This document shows, in pieces, positions 16,940-26,053 of a stretch of 64,000 bases of DNA. The stretch covers positions 1,054,001 to 1,118,000 of the forward strand of contig NZ_AP024488.1 of NCBI RefSeq assembly GCF_021654575.1. Direction: 5' to 3'. Position numbers and translations under genes: made by a program. Every line of letters starts with the position of its first letter. The stretch's first letter is position 1. This stretch comes from Desulfoluna limicola. GTDB lineage: Bacteria; Desulfobacterota; Desulfobacteria; Desulfobacterales; Desulfolunaceae. The notes below the pieces were generated by a model. The model worked only from the letters and a program-made list of their open reading frames with translations, was not told the origin of the DNA and did no database searches.

Positions 16940-17325
16940 CAGGTTTCCTCCTGTTTTGGGTTTGAAGTCTGTGCAAAATTCAACCATCGATATGGTTGGG
17001 TGGATATGATGTTTCTCGACGCATAGTCCGGCGTCGGCGATAACCAGGGAGAGGCGTTTGACTTCATGGCAGAGCCTGAGAAGGCCTTTGCTCATGGTGT
17101 CCGTTTCGATTCGATGGGTAAGTGAGACCCCCACCCCACGGGCCAGTGCGGTGAAATGGTCATCGCACAATCGGGGAAGTGATTCCGTGGGGAGGGGGGG
17201 GGATTGGAAAAGTGGACCGCAAGAATGTCACACCCCATCCGTTGGGCCAGGGCGATGGAGTAATCCGCCACCCCTTGGGTAAAGGGCGCCGACGTTCCTA
17301 CAACCATAAGTTTTGTTGTGGTCAT
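16940..17325 (-). pseudogene. UspA-like gene with a frameshift in a G9/C9 homopolymer
   Basis: The first 40 or so residues (KLMVVGTSAPFTQGVADYSIALAQRMGCDILAVHF) are a universal-stress-protein beta-alpha-beta start. The frame then breaks at a run of nine G on the plus strand (17194-17202) and reaches a stop at 17092. In the next frame, translation resumes as ESLPRLCDDHFTALARGVGV and continues with LSLVIADAG, a typical later USP strand. One extra C in the run would restore a single frame. It may be a real pseudogene, phase variation by slippage, or a sequencing error. It is the first gene behind the sigma-54 promoter. Confidence 0.7.
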
Positions 17326-17457
17326 TGCTAAGGCCTTTGCTGGTGGCGTCTCCCTGACGCATGCTCAGGCCGTGTCGGTCTGACCGCGTCAACGCTCCTC
17401 TGGTAACGGATGTGTGTTAAACCTATGAACAATAAAGATCAAAGTTAACGTAGAGGG

Positions 17458-17476
17458 CCGCAAGAGATGTGCCAAG
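17458..17476 (-). promoter_or_regulatory. Sigma-54 promoter of the UspA-like/TauE operon
   Basis: Read on the minus strand the sequence is TTGGCACATCTCTTGCGG: a perfect -24 (TGGCAC) and -12 (TTGC) pair with the correct GG-N10-GC spacing. Transcription should begin near 17447, about 120 bases before the ATG at 17325. The two palindromes upstream and the neighbouring NtrC-type regulator complete the circuit. Confidence 0.85.
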
Positions 17477-17555
17477 CGAAGGCTGTTTGTTGGTTGTCAA
17501 TGTTATTTCAGTGGGTTGGGATGGGTTTTGTTGGGCTTGGGGTGGCGGGGGGGAC

Positions 17556-17572
17556 TGTTGCATGATGCAACA
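17556..17572. promoter_or_regulatory. Activator palindrome, site 1
   Basis: TGTTGCATGATGCAACA is a perfect 8-bp inverted repeat around one base, centred about 115 bases upstream of the predicted sigma-54 start. This is where enhancer sites of NtrC-type activators lie. Confidence 0.75.
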
Positions 17573-17644
17573 CATGAAAAGAGTCCTGTTTGAAAGAGTC
17601 GTAATAAAGATGGGTTATGTGGTGTTGCACGGCGTGGGGGTGGA

Positions 17645-17662
17645 GTGTTGCAATATGCAACG
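17645..17662. promoter_or_regulatory. Activator palindrome, site 2
   Basis: GTTGCA-ATA-TGCAAC repeats the half-site of site 1 exactly, 90 bases further upstream. Two copies of one half-site pair make a chance origin unlikely. Confidence 0.72.
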
Positions 17663-17683
17663 GCTTTTAGCGGTGGGCCTTGG

Positions 17684-17740
17684 TCCGGATGGTGAGAAAA
17701 TCAACCAGAAAACCGTGAATGACATGTTGTGTTTTTGAAA
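17684..17740 (+). repeat. 60-bp interspersed repeat, copy 1
   Basis: CCGGATGGTGAGAAAATC..CAG.AAAC.GTGA..ACAT.TTGTGTTTTTGA is shared with 41228-41280. In both places the open frame ends ..GEKI.Q.TV...LCF then TGA, so it could be the 3' end of a decayed gene or a short mobile sequence. Confidence 0.6.
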
Positions 17741-17754
17741 TAACGACATTTTTC

Positions 17755-17904
17755 GTAACTCTTCACCTCAATCGTGCCTCTGGCGGCCCTTGGGGGGGGG
17801 CAAGCGTCTGAAACATTGGCAAACAGGCCATAAGCCATCGCAACCTGTTTTCAAGGTGGCACACCTTGCAGCCGGAGGCCGTTTTTTATGTGGGGAACAG
17901 TTGC
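17755..17904 (+). repeat. Intergenic repeat family, copy 2 (core deleted)
   Basis: Ends are GTAACTCTTCA (17755) and GAACAGTTGC (17895-17904), close to the outer TIR. GCCTCTGGCGGCC and the CAAGGTG-GCA-CACCTTG hairpin are present, but the GAGGAACGA core hairpin is missing. The stretch 17326-17977 has no gene. Confidence 0.75.
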
Positions 17905-17977
17905 CGTGTTTCACAGCAATGCACTTCAACCACGGATTGTTTGGCTGGTGTGGGCGTTGTCTTATGAACCGGCCGGG

Positions 17978-19336
17978 TTAGATGGCATCGATCTCATACC
18001 GCCGCATTTTCCGCCACAGGGAGACCCGGTCGATGCCGAGAATCTCGGCGGCCCGTGTTTTGTTGTCTGAGGCCTGGCGAAGCACCCAGAGGATGTACTC
18101 TTTTTCATTTTCGGCAAGGGTCATAAGCTCCCCGCGCTGGTCACCGCGTCGGACGAAATCGAAGGACCTCAGGTCTTTGGGGAGGTCTCGGCTTTGAATT
18201 TCTGCAGATGTGGTCAGGGCAACAGCCCTTTCAATGATGTTCTCAAGCTCCCGGATGTTTCCAGGGAAGGAGTATTCGGTCAGGATTTCAAGGGCCTCGC
18301 TGGAGAGACCGGTGATGGCCTTGCCCTGGGGCGTGGAAAACCGGTTGATAAAATGGCTGCAGAGCAGTGGGATATCCTCTTTTCGCTCCCTTAAGGGGGG
18401 GACGTGAACGGTGATGACATTGAGCCGGAAAAAGAGATCCTGCCTGAACGTTCCTACCTCCACTTCCTGCTTGAGGTCGCGGTTTGCGGCCGAGATGATA
18501 CGCGCGTCAATGGAGACTTCATGGGTTCCACCGACTCGCATGATGGAGCGTTCCTGAAGCACGCGAAGAAGCTTAATCTGCATGGACATGGGCATGTCGG
18601 CAATTTCGTCGAGGAAGAGGGAGCCGCCGTCGGCCGATTCGAGAAGCCCCTTTTTCAATCCACCCGCACCGGTGAAGGCCTCCTTTTCATGGCCAAAAAG
18701 TTCATTGGCCAGAAGGTTCTCATCCAGGGCGCCGCAGTTGAAGGCGAGAAAGCGTTTGGCGGCCCGGTCGCTCATGCGGTGGAGGGTACGGGCCACCAGT
18801 TCTTTGCCGGTGCCGGTCTCTCCCAGGACCACCACATTGCAGTCGGTGGTTGCGATTTGGCGGATTGTGGTTTTCAGCAGCGCCATCTTGGGGCTGTTGC
18901 CGATGAGCAGGGGGGCTTCCCGTAGGTTTGCCTCCCGCTTCAATTCGGTCACCTCCTTTTTCAGCATCTGCTTTTCAAGGGCCTGTGAGAGGACCACCCG
19001 TACCTCATCAATACGGAAAGGCTTTGCCACATAGGAATAGGCCCCCTTGCGCATGGCGTCAACGGCATTGGCAACGGTGGCGTATCCGGTGATGATGATG
19101 ACCTCGGTCATGGGGCTCAGGGCCTTGACGCGGTCCAGGACGGCAAATCCGTCGTGGCCGTCCATGCGAAGGTCCGTGATCACGATGTCGAAGGTTTCAT
19201 GGGCAAGGATGTCCAGGGCCAGGGTTCCGCTTTCTGCGCACCGGGTTTTGTACCCCTCTTTGGCCAGAACGTAATCGAGATTTTCGCGTGATATCCGTTC
19301 GTCGTCGATGATGAGAACGCTGGGTTTGTCACTCAT
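17978..19336 (-). CDS. NtrC-family sigma-54 response regulator
   Basis: Starting at ATG 19336 (GGAG seven bases upstream; the ATGA overlaps the kinase stop) the product has 452 residues. Receiver domain: D11/D12, phospho-acceptor D55, K105. AAA+ domain: Walker A GETGTGKE (172-179), Walker B FLDEIA (243-244 D-E), R-finger region FRQDLFFRLNV. The sigma-54 contact loop reads EAFTGA (219-224) instead of GAFTGA. The Fis-type HTH is at the C-terminus (TRAAEILGIDRVSLWRKMRRY). It forms a two-gene operon with the kinase and most likely activates the TauE operon from the palindromes at 17556 and 17645. Confidence 0.93.
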   Translation of the reverse strand: MSDKPSVLIIDDERISRENLDYVLAKEGYKTRCAESGTLALDILAHETFDIVITDLRMDGHDGFAVLDRVKALSPMTEVIIITGYATVANAVDAMRKGAYSYVAKPFRIDEVRVVLSQALEKQMLKKEVTELKREANLREAPLLIGNSPKMALLKTTIRQIATTDCNVVVLGETGTGKELVARTLHRMSDRAAKRFLAFNCGALDENLLANELFGHEKEAFTGAGGLKKGLLESADGGSLFLDEIADMPMSMQIKLLRVLQERSIMRVGGTHEVSIDARIISAANRDLKQEVEVGTFRQDLFFRLNVITVHVPPLRERKEDIPLLCSHFINRFSTPQGKAITGLSSEALEILTEYSFPGNIRELENIIERAVALTTSAEIQSRDLPKDLRSFDFVRRGDQRGELMTLAENEKEYILWVLRQASDNKTRAAEILGIDRVSLWRKMRRYEIDAI

Positions 19337-20778
19337 GAACACTCCTCTCTCTCCTGGTTCAAGGGGAGACGAATGGAAATGCTGGTGCCTCCCTCGGGTC
19401 TGTTGGTTGCCTTGATGGACCCTTGGTGCTGTTTGACAATGCCGTAAGCGATGGACAGGCCCAGGCCGGTGCCAGATCCGGACTTCTTGGTGGTGAAGAA
19501 CGGGTCGAAGATTTTGGAAAAATCGGCTTCGGGAATGCCGGTTCCCGTGTCTTCGACACGAATTTCAACCATGTTGCTGTGGGGCAGAATACGACCGGAC
19601 AGGAAGATATCGCCGACACCATCCGGGATGGCCTGGATGGCATTTATAATCAGGTTGATAAGCACTTCCTGCATTTCCCTGCCGTCCATGGGAAGGGTGA
19701 TCTCTTCGATATCGGTGTGAATGCGGATACCAGCCGGCACCTGACCGGATACCAGGCGCAGGGCCTGAGAGATCCTTGGGGAAAGCGGGGATGGCCGGAT
19801 GGCAAATTCCTTGGCCCTTGAAAACTCAAGCAGCCCCCGTACGATCTCCCGAGCCCTCATGATCTCCAGTTCGCTGTTTTCGAGCATGCGCCCGATAAAT
19901 TCCGGGTCGGCACCGGGAAGCTCTTCGAGGACGATCTGGCACGATGTGGAGATGTTGTTGAGGGGGTTGTTCAGCTGGTGGGCGATTCCGGCGGCCATGA
20001 TCCCGATGGATGAGAGTTTCTGGGCCTGCACCAGCTGCCCCTGATGCTTTTCCAGTTCGGTGATCATGCGGTTGAACGCCTCAAGCACGCGGCTGGTTTC
20101 ATCCCGGAGCCCCTTGGGAGGGTGCACACGGTCAAAGGTGCCGCTGGCGATGCTGAGGGTTGCATTCTCGATGATTTTCAGCGGCCTCACGATTTTTCGG
20201 CCGGTCATGAAGACCAGGAAACCGCCGAGGATGAAGAAGATGAAGAGCGAGTAGAGGAGGTGGGTTTTCAGGGCGTTGATGATGAGAAAAATATTCTGGC
20301 GTTCCACGGCAGCCAGTTCGTGGGTGAGCTTTACCAGGCTCTTGCCCCGCTCCCGGATGTTATCCTCTGCCCCCGGGCATTCGGAGAGTTGTTTTTCAAG
20401 GCACCCTGCAATGGTTGTCATGTCCGTGGCATAGGCTTCCATTTCAGTGTTCAGGCGTGAGAGGATCCGGGTCAGCGGAGGGGTTGTGAGTGCCGGGGCA
20501 ATGCGGTTGATGATCTCTCTGGCCTCTATGAGGTACCGCTGGTTCTCCTCCAGGTCTTCCTGTGAGCTGTAGAGGAGGAGGTTTTTTTCATACCTGCGAA
20601 TTTCAAGGATGGTGTTGGAAAGGTCGTCGGCAATTCCCGAGATATGATGCTTTCGTTCAATTTCAAGCACATATCGATAGGACGTGCCTCCGATGCTGAC
20701 AACGGCCAGCAGCCCCAGGGTCAGGACCAGAACGACTTTCTGTCGGATGTTCAGGGAAAAATAAAAATCAAGCGGCAT
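19333..20778 (-). CDS. Membrane sensor histidine kinase
   Basis: The 481-residue protein has two membrane helices (about 14-34 and 174-193) enclosing a 140-residue, mostly helical periplasmic domain with a single pair of Cys (C126, C134), then HAMP (about 193-245), HisKA with the phosphorylated H267 ([12 protein letters not shown]) and HATPase_c (N-box [12 protein letters not shown] boxes EDTGTGIP and GSGTGLGLS). The H-box sequence [10 protein letters not shown] belongs to the NtrB/ZraS-like group. It overlaps its response regulator by four bases. What it senses is not readable; the four-helix-type periplasmic part resembles chemoreceptor-like 4HB sensors. Confidence 0.93.
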   Translation of the reverse strand: MPLDFYFSLNIRQKVVLVLTLGLLAVVSIGGTSYRYVLEIERKHHISGIADDLSNTILEIRRYEKNLLLYSSQEDLEENQRYLIEAREIINRIAPALTTPPLTRILSRLNTEMEAYATDMTTIAGCLEKQLSECPGAEDNIRERGKSLVKLTHELAAVERQNIFLIINALKTHLLYSLFIFFILGGFLVFMTGRKIVRPLKIIENATLSIASGTFDRVHPPKGLRDETSRVLEAFNRMITELEKHQGQLVQAQKLSSIGIMAAGIAHQLNNPLNNISTSCQIVLEELPGADPEFIGRMLENSELEIMRAREIVRGLLEFSRAKEFAIRPSPLSPRISQALRLVSGQVPAGIRIHTDIEEITLPMDGREMQEVLINLIINAIQAIPDGVGDIFLSGRILPHSNMVEIRVEDTGTGIPEADFSKIFDPFFTTKKSGSGTGLGLSIAYGIVKQHQGSIKATNRPEGGTSISIRLPLNQEREECS

Positions 20779-22115
20779 GGGAGGCCCTGTATCGTGTCAT
20801 GACCATCAGATGGTGTGTGTGTGATCATTGCGTTCAGTCCCCAACGGGCCGTTTCTTAAACACCTTACTCGGTAAGGACGATTCATACCAAATACTTGTG
20901 ACCTGTTTATCTGACTTTTTCAACGTTTGGTCCCGAAGGGCCACTGGTGGGCCTTGAAGCCCATGAAAAGACTTCCCGCTTATATCCATGCACGTCACAT
21001 GGAAATCTCAGGTGTAGCACAGGTATTGCTTCCCCCACAAGACGTTAGGCTCTTGAAAAGAAAGGCGGTTTGACTTGCCATGTCCGGAGGGTGTGCTCGA
21101 TTCGATTTTTTGTTGGGGGAAATTTAGCTCGAAAAATTAGGTTGTTGTAACTGCTGGAAGGGGGGCTTTAGAGAAGGTGGTAGGGCCCTGGGGAGGGATG
21201 AGGTCGGGAGATTTGATCGTGCTCTTCACTCAATAGAGAACTTTCTAAATGTGACTGCAAGGGGGCTGAATGATGAGCACTGGGCCCGTGGTCCCCCCGG
21301 CGGGAGGGCGACGGTATCTCCCCCTGTATATTCGGTATTCATGTGCCCCTCGGTGCATTCTCATTCTGCTTGTTTTACGGTTGTGGGTTGCGCCGTTGAT
21401 GATTACCGCTTCCTTGGAACCCGTTTGTATGAACGTTATGGTGACCAACCCAGTGGGGCCATCGTGGACTCTTGAATTCTAAGGGAAAGCATTGCTACAG
21501 CGTAGCTGGGGCGCGATCGGGGTGCGAGTCCTCCAAAAGTGGCGTCTTGCTGTTGTCGCATTGGTAATTTTACATTCAAAAACATGTGTTTAAGACCAAT
21601 TTGCTGTCACTAATTGATAAAAAAACAATTTATTAAGGGTGGTTATGATGGTCCGACCCCCACTTGCTCACAGGCTTTGCCGAGTGAAAGGCTAACAGTA
21701 CATGACGAGATACGCCATAATGAATGGCAATGTTTGGAGTCGTCGTATAAGAAGCCCTTATGAATTACGAAGATCATGAAGGACACGGAGAAAACAAAAG
21801 AGCGATAGGTCGCTTTTACGGCGAAGCCGCCCTCGTGCCCTTTGGGGTAGAAATTCACTCTGTTTGAATATATTAACCCGGCGGTTAAATGCATAAATGT
21901 CGAGGGGCAGTATCACCTCGATATTTTTTGACATCTCTTTCACCCTTGGCTTGTATAGTTGGTTGCCGGGTTAATACCGTCAATATAGAGACGGTGGGTG
22001 GAGATGATTGTTCTTCCTTCACCTTGTCCGGAATTAAGGTGCTTTGCCCCTTTTGGGGGTGTTTTAATACCAGATCCACTGGGGTAGGTTTCTAATCCTA
22101 TTTCGTCTGACATCG
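20779..22115. other. 1.3-kb stretch without a gene
   Basis: Open frames on both strands (longest 83 codons) have no ribosome site or recognisable sequence. The only structures I find are the inverted-repeat element at 21871-21976 and a TGGTCCGACCC motif near 21647. The T-loop-like GGTGCGAGTCC near 21518 does not belong to a foldable tRNA. Confidence 0.6.
21871..21976. repeat. 106-bp inverted-repeat element (MITE-like)
   Basis: TATTAACCCGGC at 21871 is matched by its exact complement GCCGGGTTAATA at 21965-21976. Inside, TCGAGG and CCTCGA form a second hairpin. No coding capacity; only one copy seen in the window, although TATTAACCCG recurs at 59285. Confidence 0.6.
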
Positions 22116-23726
22116 CTATTTATCGCCACCGCACCCAAAGCTTGAGACGTCTCGGGTACCTCCCTCTGTATCGTACTCTGCCACCTGGGGGTACGCGCAC
22201 AACAGCCGTGACCCTTCCGGCTGCATGTTCTCATCAAGCCAATAGGCCGCCACCTGATCGGGGGCCGTGCCGGTTTCCACCCATTTGTCTATTTCATCGA
22301 GCCAGTTGACCCAGGAAGGCCCGGGGCCGCCGAAACAGTGCTCTGTTCCCGGCATCATGAACAGTCGGACATCTTCTGCGGCGGTCTTGTCATGGGTCAG
22401 GACGTCTTCGTAATACCCGATGACCGCATCTGCCGGAACGGCGGCATCCGACCAGCCGGAGTAGATGATCAGCTTGCCGCCACGCTTGCGGAAAGCCGAG
22501 AGGTCCGGGCTGGTTGAGTTGAGCGTTTCCCCGATGCGTTTTGAATCTTCCGTTAATGTGTCGTAATCGTAGTTGACGTAGCTCCAGTCGGGGTCATTGT
22601 AAATAAAGTACTTCATGATCCCGTTCCCAAAAGCGTAAAAGGCGCTGGGTGTGAGAGGCTGCTTAAAATCTCCGGCAGCCACCCCGCCCTGAAACCCAGC
22701 GAGGTCTTCCTGATAGTTTAGCCCACCCGTCAACCAGCGCGGCCACCCCCCAAGGGCTGTTTCACCCCCAAAGGGGAAGCCGTAAAATAAAGGATTCCCT
22801 TTCGAGTCTTTGGGGCCATCATAGATGACCTTGACGGCTGCGAGCTGATCCGCGCTCAGGCACTTTTCGGTTTTTTCGCCTTTGCAGAGCAAGGTTGCCA
22901 CATCGAATGCGCACTGCCGGGGATCGTTGACTATGCCGTCTTTGATCCCATCGAGTTCATCACACATTTCCAGGTAGGAAGATTCAATCAGTTCCTGTTC
23001 TTTGGGGCCAACCACCGCCTCCTGCAGGTTGTCCGGGTCCGGGTACATGGCCTGGTTGATCTGTGATGTGAGTGCCGCAAGGGCCGTCCAGTTATAAGCC
23101 GGTGCACCGGAAACAATGCCGTCAAAATCTTCGGGGTATCTCTGGGCTTCCATGAAAGCCTGGCCACCGCCCCGGGAACACCCGGTAAAGTAACTGCGGT
23201 CGATCTCTTTTTGATAATACGCCTTGGTCAATGCCTTTGCCGTGACCGCAGTGCGATGCACCGCCTGATGTCCGAAATTGACCAGACGCTCCAGGTTGTT
23301 ATACGCCCAGCTGCCATCCAGGGGGTGGCCCTGATGGCCCGTATCCGTTCCCACGGTTGCATAACCGGCCCGCAGAGCTCCAAACATCAGCGAGGTATTC
23401 ATGACCGAGCCAACGAAACCGCCCCCGCCGCCCATGACGAACTTGCCGTTCCAGTTCGCGGGGAGGAGCAATTCAAAATGAATCTCGGGCCCGATAACAC
23501 CCGCCACCTTGCAGTGGGGCACGGGTTGGGTTTCATCGGTGACCGATGTCAGCGTGACGTCGGGCAGTTCCGGCAGTGGTGCGCCGTCACAGGGGGGCAT
23601 CGCTTCTTGCGCGGTTTTAAGCGCTTCCGGATGACGAGGTGTGCTGCAACCGGAGAATGCTGCTGTGAATATTGAAACGATGAATAGTAATAACAGGGTT
23701 TTTATGGCTTTTGTTTCGTGATTCAT
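22116..23726 (-). CDS. Tannase/feruloyl esterase family lipoprotein
   Basis: AAAGGAGGCGGAA before ATG 23726 fixes the start and removes 17 extra residues. The 536-residue product has a lipobox FSG|C27. The tannase-family 'CS-D-HC' set is present: nucleophile in TGCSRGGGQ (C183, S184), acid in YSGWSDAAVP, and H463-C464 in GTEHCFGG; the two cysteines form the family's disulfide beside the active site. Many further cysteines suggest an oxidised, periplasmic or surface-anchored enzyme. The family hydrolyses esters of gallic, ferulic and other aromatic acids. It stands alone, between two regulators' territories, with no obvious partner genes. Confidence 0.88.
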   Translation of the reverse strand: MNHETKAIKTLLLLFIVSIFTAAFSGCSTPRHPEALKTAQEAMPPCDGAPLPELPDVTLTSVTDETQPVPHCKVAGVIGPEIHFELLLPANWNGKFVMGGGGGFVGSVMNTSLMFGALRAGYATVGTDTGHQGHPLDGSWAYNNLERLVNFGHQAVHRTAVTAKALTKAYYQKEIDRSYFTGCSRGGGQAFMEAQRYPEDFDGIVSGAPAYNWTALAALTSQINQAMYPDPDNLQEAVVGPKEQELIESSYLEMCDELDGIKDGIVNDPRQCAFDVATLLCKGEKTEKCLSADQLAAVKVIYDGPKDSKGNPLFYGFPFGGETALGGWPRWLTGGLNYQEDLAGFQGGVAAGDFKQPLTPSAFYAFGNGIMKYFIYNDPDWSYVNYDYDTLTEDSKRIGETLNSTSPDLSAFRKRGGKLIIYSGWSDAAVPADAVIGYYEDVLTHDKTAAEDVRLFMMPGTEHCFGGPGPSWVNWLDEIDKWVETGTAPDQVAAYWLDENMQPEGSRLLCAYPQVAEYDTEGGTRDVSSFGCGGDK

Positions 23727-24323
23727 TTCCGCCTCCTTTGCCTGCGCTGTTGCCGTAGCACAGTCTGATGTTCGCATCGGACTGCGACAAGCTGGGCAAT
23801 CATTACAATTGAAACCCTGGCGTTGAAATGATTGCTCCGCATCGAATAGGTCGATTAAAATCTGGAAGCCGGATGGCCGAAAACTCAGACGTTACAGGTG
23901 TCGATGGAACATTGAGAGATTCTTTGCATGGCTTCTAATAATAACCAAAGAAGATGCCTTCTGTCGGTATACCCCTCAAGGCCTATGCGAAGATTTGAGC
24001 TTTGCTGATCTCCTGTCTCGTGAAAACCGGATCTGCCAGAGGGACATGAGCGATTTATCAATGGGAAACTGAGACGGAACTTACCGTGAGTGATGCGATC
24101 TCAGCTGTTGCATGTGGCGAAATAAAGGACGAAAGCAGGCTGCGTTAAAACAGGATTGGTTTAGGGATAATTAAAAATTATCTCATAGAATCAGAAATCT
24201 AAAAAGTAATATTCTTTAAGAGCATCATATCGGCGGGGCCGATATTGCTTTGTCTTCGGTGAACGTGTCAAAGGTGTGTCGCTCCATATTTCATCATGTG
24301 TGAGCGAATAAAACCAGGAACGT
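23727..24323. other. Spacer with two small palindromes
   Basis: No gene. GATAATT-AAA-AATTATC (24166-24182) and ATATCGGC-GGG-GCCGATAT (24227-24245) are perfect inverted repeats; the second lies about 80 bases after the end of the minus-strand activator gene but has no T-run. Confidence 0.6.
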
Positions 24324-25874
24324 TCAACTCTCTGTGTTGTTCGTGCGTCCGTAAGGGATACCACTCTTTTTCAGCCTGCTGCGCAGGGTGCTCGGATGCA
24401 GTCCGAGCAGGTCGGCCGTTCCCCCTTTTCCGCCGATGCGTCCGCGGGTCTTTTCAAGGGTGGTCCGGATATGGGCTTCGGTGACTTCATCGAGGGTGGC
24501 CACGCGGTCTTCATGTGCCGGAAGGGCGGGGGTTTGCGCCATACCTGGGGTGTGAAAGCCCTGGAACTCCAGGGGGCTGCCTCCGGAGACGATGAGGGCC
24601 CGTTCCACGATGTTCTGCAGTTCCCGGACGTTTCCCGGCCAGTCATAGTCAGCCAGTTTTTCCAAGGCTCCGGGGGCCGGCGCCGGTCGGTGGGGGAGGT
24701 TCATCTCTTCGCACTTCTGGTGGATAAAGTAATCCACCATGGTCGGAATATCCTGTTTCCGCTCCCGCAAGGGGGGGATGGTGATGGGAAAGACATTGAG
24801 GCGGTACCATAAATCCTGTCGGAACTGTCCTTCGCGAACCATGCTGGCCAGGTCGCGGTGGGTGGCGGCGATGATCCGCACATCAGCCCGAAGGGAGCGG
24901 CCGCCTCCCACCCGTTCAAACTCTCCGCTCTGGAGAACCCTCAGGAGTTTCGCTTGGGCTGCCGGTGGCAGCTCCCCCACCTCATCCAGAAACAGTGTCC
25001 CCTCATGAGCTCTTTCAAATCGTCCGTGGGCGGTTTCAAAGGCTCCGGTAAAGGCTCCCTTCTCATGCCCGAAGAGTTCCGAGTCAATGAGATTTTCCGG
25101 GATGGCGCTGCAGTTCACCCGGATCAGGGGGCCTGCCGATCTTCGCGAAAACTTGTGGATTTCGTTGGCCACCACTTCCTTTCCTGTTCCGGTCTCCCCC
25201 AGGAGAAGCACGGGGCTGGTGGTGGGGGCCACCTGTTCGATGAGCTGTCGTACATTCCTCAGCCCGCTGTCCGCGCCGATGAGGGTGTCCCCCACCATTT
25301 TTTGGGCATCCCGTTGCAGAGCCTGGTGATCCCGGAGCAGGTCCATGTAACGTCGGGCGTTGGAAAGGGCGATGGCAAACGGTTCATTGAGCTGCCGGAT
25401 GATATCCGCATGGGAGCTGTCATAGTGGTTGGCACCTGCGGCAGCCAGGGTCAGGTTGCCGATGATGGTTCGCTTGACCTTCAGCGCGCAGGTGATGCTG
25501 CAGAATTCATCAATTGCGCGGGCTTGGATGGAGGGCGTGCCGGTGCGGACAATCTGGAGAATTTCCCGGTTGATGGGGTGGGCCTGGTTGCGTAGCCAGG
25601 GAATGGTTCCCGACCGGGATTCGTCAAGCCACCGGCCGATCCCTTTCCATGCCGTCTCCGAGAGGGAGATGGGCTCATCGACGATAAATCCTCCGGTCTC
25701 TTCTGCCATGGCAAAGATCCGTGCCTGCCTGGGGTTCATCTCATAAATAGTAATTAAGATGGCATCCAGGGGGAGTTCCTGTTTCAGGTAGAGGAAGACA
25801 TCATAGAGGGCCTCGTCAATATCAAGGCTTCCGCAGATGCGTCGGGTCACTTCGAGAAAACGGTGGTTGTCCAT
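24324..25874 (-). CDS. GAF-domain sigma-54 activator (Fis family)
   Basis: The 516-residue protein starts with a GAF sensor domain (about 15-185), then an AAA+ domain with Walker A GETGTGKE, the canonical GAFTGA loop at 273-278 and Walker B LFLDEVGELP, and ends in a Fis-type HTH (GGTADLLGLHPSTLRSRLKKSG, read with a gap-free helix-turn-helix). No receiver domain, so it should respond to a small molecule bound by GAF. It is divergent from the CoA-transferase gene, which has its own sigma-54 promoter, so that gene is the obvious target. Two TATTTCGAA sites in the shared upstream region are the likely binding sites. Confidence 0.92.
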   Translation of the reverse strand: MDNHRFLEVTRRICGSLDIDEALYDVFLYLKQELPLDAILITIYEMNPRQARIFAMAEETGGFIVDEPISLSETAWKGIGRWLDESRSGTIPWLRNQAHPINREILQIVRTGTPSIQARAIDEFCSITCALKVKRTIIGNLTLAAAGANHYDSSHADIIRQLNEPFAIALSNARRYMDLLRDHQALQRDAQKMVGDTLIGADSGLRNVRQLIEQVAPTTSPVLLLGETGTGKEVVANEIHKFSRRSAGPLIRVNCSAIPENLIDSELFGHEKGAFTGAFETAHGRFERAHEGTLFLDEVGELPPAAQAKLLRVLQSGEFERVGGGRSLRADVRIIAATHRDLASMVREGQFRQDLWYRLNVFPITIPPLRERKQDIPTMVDYFIHQKCEEMNLPHRPAPAPGALEKLADYDWPGNVRELQNIVERALIVSGGSPLEFQGFHTPGMAQTPALPAHEDRVATLDEVTEAHIRTTLEKTRGRIGGKGGTADLLGLHPSTLRSRLKKSGIPYGRTNNTES

Positions 25875-25886
25875 GGCAGGCCTCGA

Positions 25887-25915
25887 TATTTCGAATGTAA
25901 GTGTGGTATTTCGAA
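25887..25915. promoter_or_regulatory. Paired TATTTCGAA sites between activator and CoA-transferase
   Basis: TATTTCGAA occurs at 25887-25895 and again at 25907-25915, exactly 20 bases (two helical turns) apart, each with the palindromic heart TTCGAA. They lie 100-130 bases upstream of the predicted CoA-transferase start, the usual enhancer distance, and directly before the activator's own start codon. Confidence 0.65.
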
Positions 25916-25989
25916 CTATAGAATGCGGTATATCATACTTTGCTCAATGTCTTCAAGCCAACCCCCCTGAAAACCACGATAAAAATATG

Positions 25990-26005
25990 TGGCACGGAAT
26001 TTGTT
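25990..26005 (+). promoter_or_regulatory. Sigma-54 promoter of the CoA-transferase gene
   Basis: TGGCACGGAATTTGTT has a perfect -24 box and correct spacing; the -12 box is TTGTT instead of TTGCT. Start predicted near 26017, giving a leader of about 37 bases to ATG 26054. Confidence 0.75.
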
Positions 26006-26053
26006 ATATTCCTACCTCAGTCAAAGTCGATAACTATGGATGACGGAGGTAAC

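Noticed and set aside
17526..17562. TGGCGGGGGGGACTGTTGC as a plus-strand sigma-54 promoter.
   Set aside because: The spacing is four bases too long and no gene follows on that strand.
21504..21545. GGTGCGAGTCC resembles a tRNA T-loop.
   Set aside because: No acceptor, D or anticodon stems can be folded around it.
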